Shown: positions 63,058-64,000 of the stretch, piece by piece
How positions within the stretch are numbered: position 1 is the first letter of the stretch
How the letters are laid out: the number at the start of each line of letters is the position of its first letter
From: Luteimonas vadosa
GTDB lineage: Bacteria; Pseudomonadota; Gammaproteobacteria; Xanthomonadales; Xanthomonadaceae
Assembly: GCF_039543545.1 (NCBI RefSeq)
Contig: NZ_BAABJY010000001.1
Location: forward strand, 434,001-498,000
Reading direction: 5' to 3'
DNA: 64,000 bases
The notes under the pieces: model-generated
Told to the model about the DNA's origin: nothing
What the model saw: the letters and a program-made list of their open reading frames with translations, nothing else
The model's database searches: none
Made by a program: the position numbers and the translations under genes

Positions 63058-63756
63058 TCAGCGCAGGAAATCCCGCCAGAAGGCCGGGCCGAGCGACGAC
63101 AGCTTGCGCACGAAATCGGCAACGTTGCGATAGCGCCCCGGGAAACGCCACTTGCGCACCCAGTACTCGATCACGAACGCGCCGCCGACGATGCCGTAGT
63201 TCGCCAGGTTGGCGAACCAGGACCATTGCTCGCGGGTGATCGTGACCGGCGCAGAGATGCCGACCGTGGCCAGCAGGCCGCCGGGAGAGGCGACCAGAGC
63301 CAGGGCGAGGTTGGTGACGGCCAGTACCAGCAACAGCACTGCCCACAGCGCCGTGAGGCCACGGGTGTACGCGCGCAGGTCTGCGGCCACGCGCTCGGCG
63401 GGCAGGGCTTCGAGCGCAGCCACGATGCGGGTGATCCGCGGCACGCTGCCCGCGCGCAAGCTGCGCGCGAACCAGTAGGCGACCAGGCCCAGGAAGGCCA
63501 CCGGCACCAGCAGCAGCGGCAGCGACGCGAGCCCGCTGGCATGCAGCAGCCACACCGTCATCAGCAGCAGGGGCAGGGCGAGCCAGGCCCAGCGCCTCCG
63601 GTCGCGCAGCGGCACGACCATCAGCAGCAGGACCAGGACCACCAGCGCGGCGGCGGCGAAGGCGTCGTCCTGGCGCGCGCTGGCGGTGTGCGCCAGCAAG
63701 GCGTAGGCCGCGGCCAGCAGGACCTGCAGCGCGATCGCCACCGGCGGGGTCGTCAA
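63058..63756 (-). CDS. COG4648-type membrane protein of the pigment locus
   Basis: 232 residues, about six membrane spans: VAIALQVLLAAAYALLAHTA, LVVLVLLLMVVPL, WLALPLLLMTVWLLHA, LLLVPVAFLGLVAYWFARSL, LWAVLLLVLAVTNLALALV, FANLANYGIVGGAFVIEYWVRKW, with a conserved-looking RNVADFVRKLSSLGPAFWRDFL tail. Proteins of this type accompany the ACP in aryl-polyene clusters; the role is unknown. The start overlaps the ACP stop by 4 bp. Confidence 0.8.
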   Translation of the reverse strand: MTTPPVAIALQVLLAAAYALLAHTASARQDDAFAAAALVVLVLLLMVVPLRDRRRWAWLALPLLLMTVWLLHASGLASLPLLLVPVAFLGLVAYWFARSLRAGSVPRITRIVAALEALPAERVAADLRAYTRGLTALWAVLLLVLAVTNLALALVASPGGLLATVGISAPVTITREQWSWFANLANYGIVGGAFVIEYWVRKWRFPGRYRNVADFVRKLSSLGPAFWRDFLR

Positions 63757-64000
63757 GCAGCCCGGTTCTGCTCGATATGCTCCGACAGCGCCCGCAGGGA
63801 CGCGAAGATGCGCAGGTTGTCGTCGTTGTCCGAACGCAGCTGGAACCCGTAGCGCTTGCTGATGGCCAGCGAAAGCTCCAGCGCATCGATCGAATCCAGC
63901 CCCAGCCCGCTGTTGAACAGCGGCGCTTCCGGGTCGATGTCCGCCGCGGCCACGTCCTCGAGGTTGAGGCTTTCGACCAGGAGGTCGGCGAGTTCGCGTT
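63753..64000 (-). CDS. Acyl carrier protein, N-terminal part outside the window
   Basis: The frame enters from the right edge; 82 codons are visible (last full codon at 63998). RELADLLVESLNLEDVAAADIDPEAPLFNSGLGLDSIDALELSLAISKRYGF has the GLDSID phosphopantetheine site. The rest (QLRSDNDDNLRIFASLRALSEHIEQN) completes a single ACP. It would carry the growing aryl-polyene chain. An apparent GTG start at 63953 is inside the domain and is not real. Its stop overlaps the membrane-protein start by 4 bp, so the minus-strand arm continues beyond the window. Confidence 0.92.
   Translation of the reverse strand, partial: RELADLLVESLNLEDVAAADIDPEAPLFNSGLGLDSIDALELSLAISKRYGFQLRSDNDDNLRIFASLRALSEHIEQNRAA

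Overview
The window is very GC-rich, gene-dense DNA from a gammaproteobacterium of the Xanthomonadaceae (Lysobacter/Luteimonas/Pseudoxanthomonas-like). This rests on protein likeness (RpoH, RhlB with a long basic tail, Rho with a charged N-terminal insert, polA beside an sX13-like sRNA) and on a xanthomonadin/aryl-polyene pigment locus at the right end. It looks chromosomal. I see no tRNA, rRNA, insertion sequence, prophage or CRISPR array.

Layout. 1-5 kb: end of priA, a NYN-domain gene, an MHS-family transporter, zupT, a DUF1203 gene broken by an amber codon, and rpoH with its terminator. 5.5-11 kb: ung, a double-receiver regulator, ftsX, ftsE and rhlB, all on the minus strand. 11-17.5 kb: trxA, rho with terminator, a membrane diguanylate cyclase whose upstream DNA holds a decayed rho fragment, a periplasmic TonB-C protein, and a KefC-type antiporter. 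17.5-24 kb: a 1096-residue membrane ankyrin protein followed by 49-bp tandem repeats built from its own 3' end, a YcgL protein, and cioAB. 24-36.4 kb: an S9 peptidase, hemF, a DUF421 protein, a heptamer repeat, an sX13-like sRNA, polA, small genes, DUF502, a manganese riboswitch with mntP, a glutathionyl-hydroquinone reductase and an isochorismatase-like hydrolase.

36.6-50 kb: two-gene bacterial NHEJ operon (ku-ligD), chaB, uvrD, a large PAS-LOV-GGDEF-EAL protein likely to sense blue light, a putative secreted zinc peptidase, a YqhA protein and a DUF885 lipoprotein. 50-64 kb: aryl-polyene pigment locus in two opposed arms. The plus arm carries ketosynthase, chain-length factor, glycosyltransferase and a flavin-dependent halogenase-like enzyme. 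The minus arm carries ACP, membrane protein, two acyltransferases, two dehydratases, a LolA-like carrier, an MMPL exporter and a ketoreductase. Three unrelated small minus-strand genes sit between the arms.

How the pigment genes fit together: ACP, ketosynthase/CLF, FabG and the dehydratases would build the conjugated polyene; the acyltransferases and glycosyltransferase would move it onto a lipid; the LolA-like protein and MMPL pump would deliver it to the envelope; the halogenase could decorate the ring. Elsewhere, several genes converge on genome maintenance (priA, ung, polA, ku-ligD, uvrD), and two c-di-GMP enzymes lie in the window. The start sites given are my choices from reading frames, Shine-Dalgarno sequences and family N-termini.
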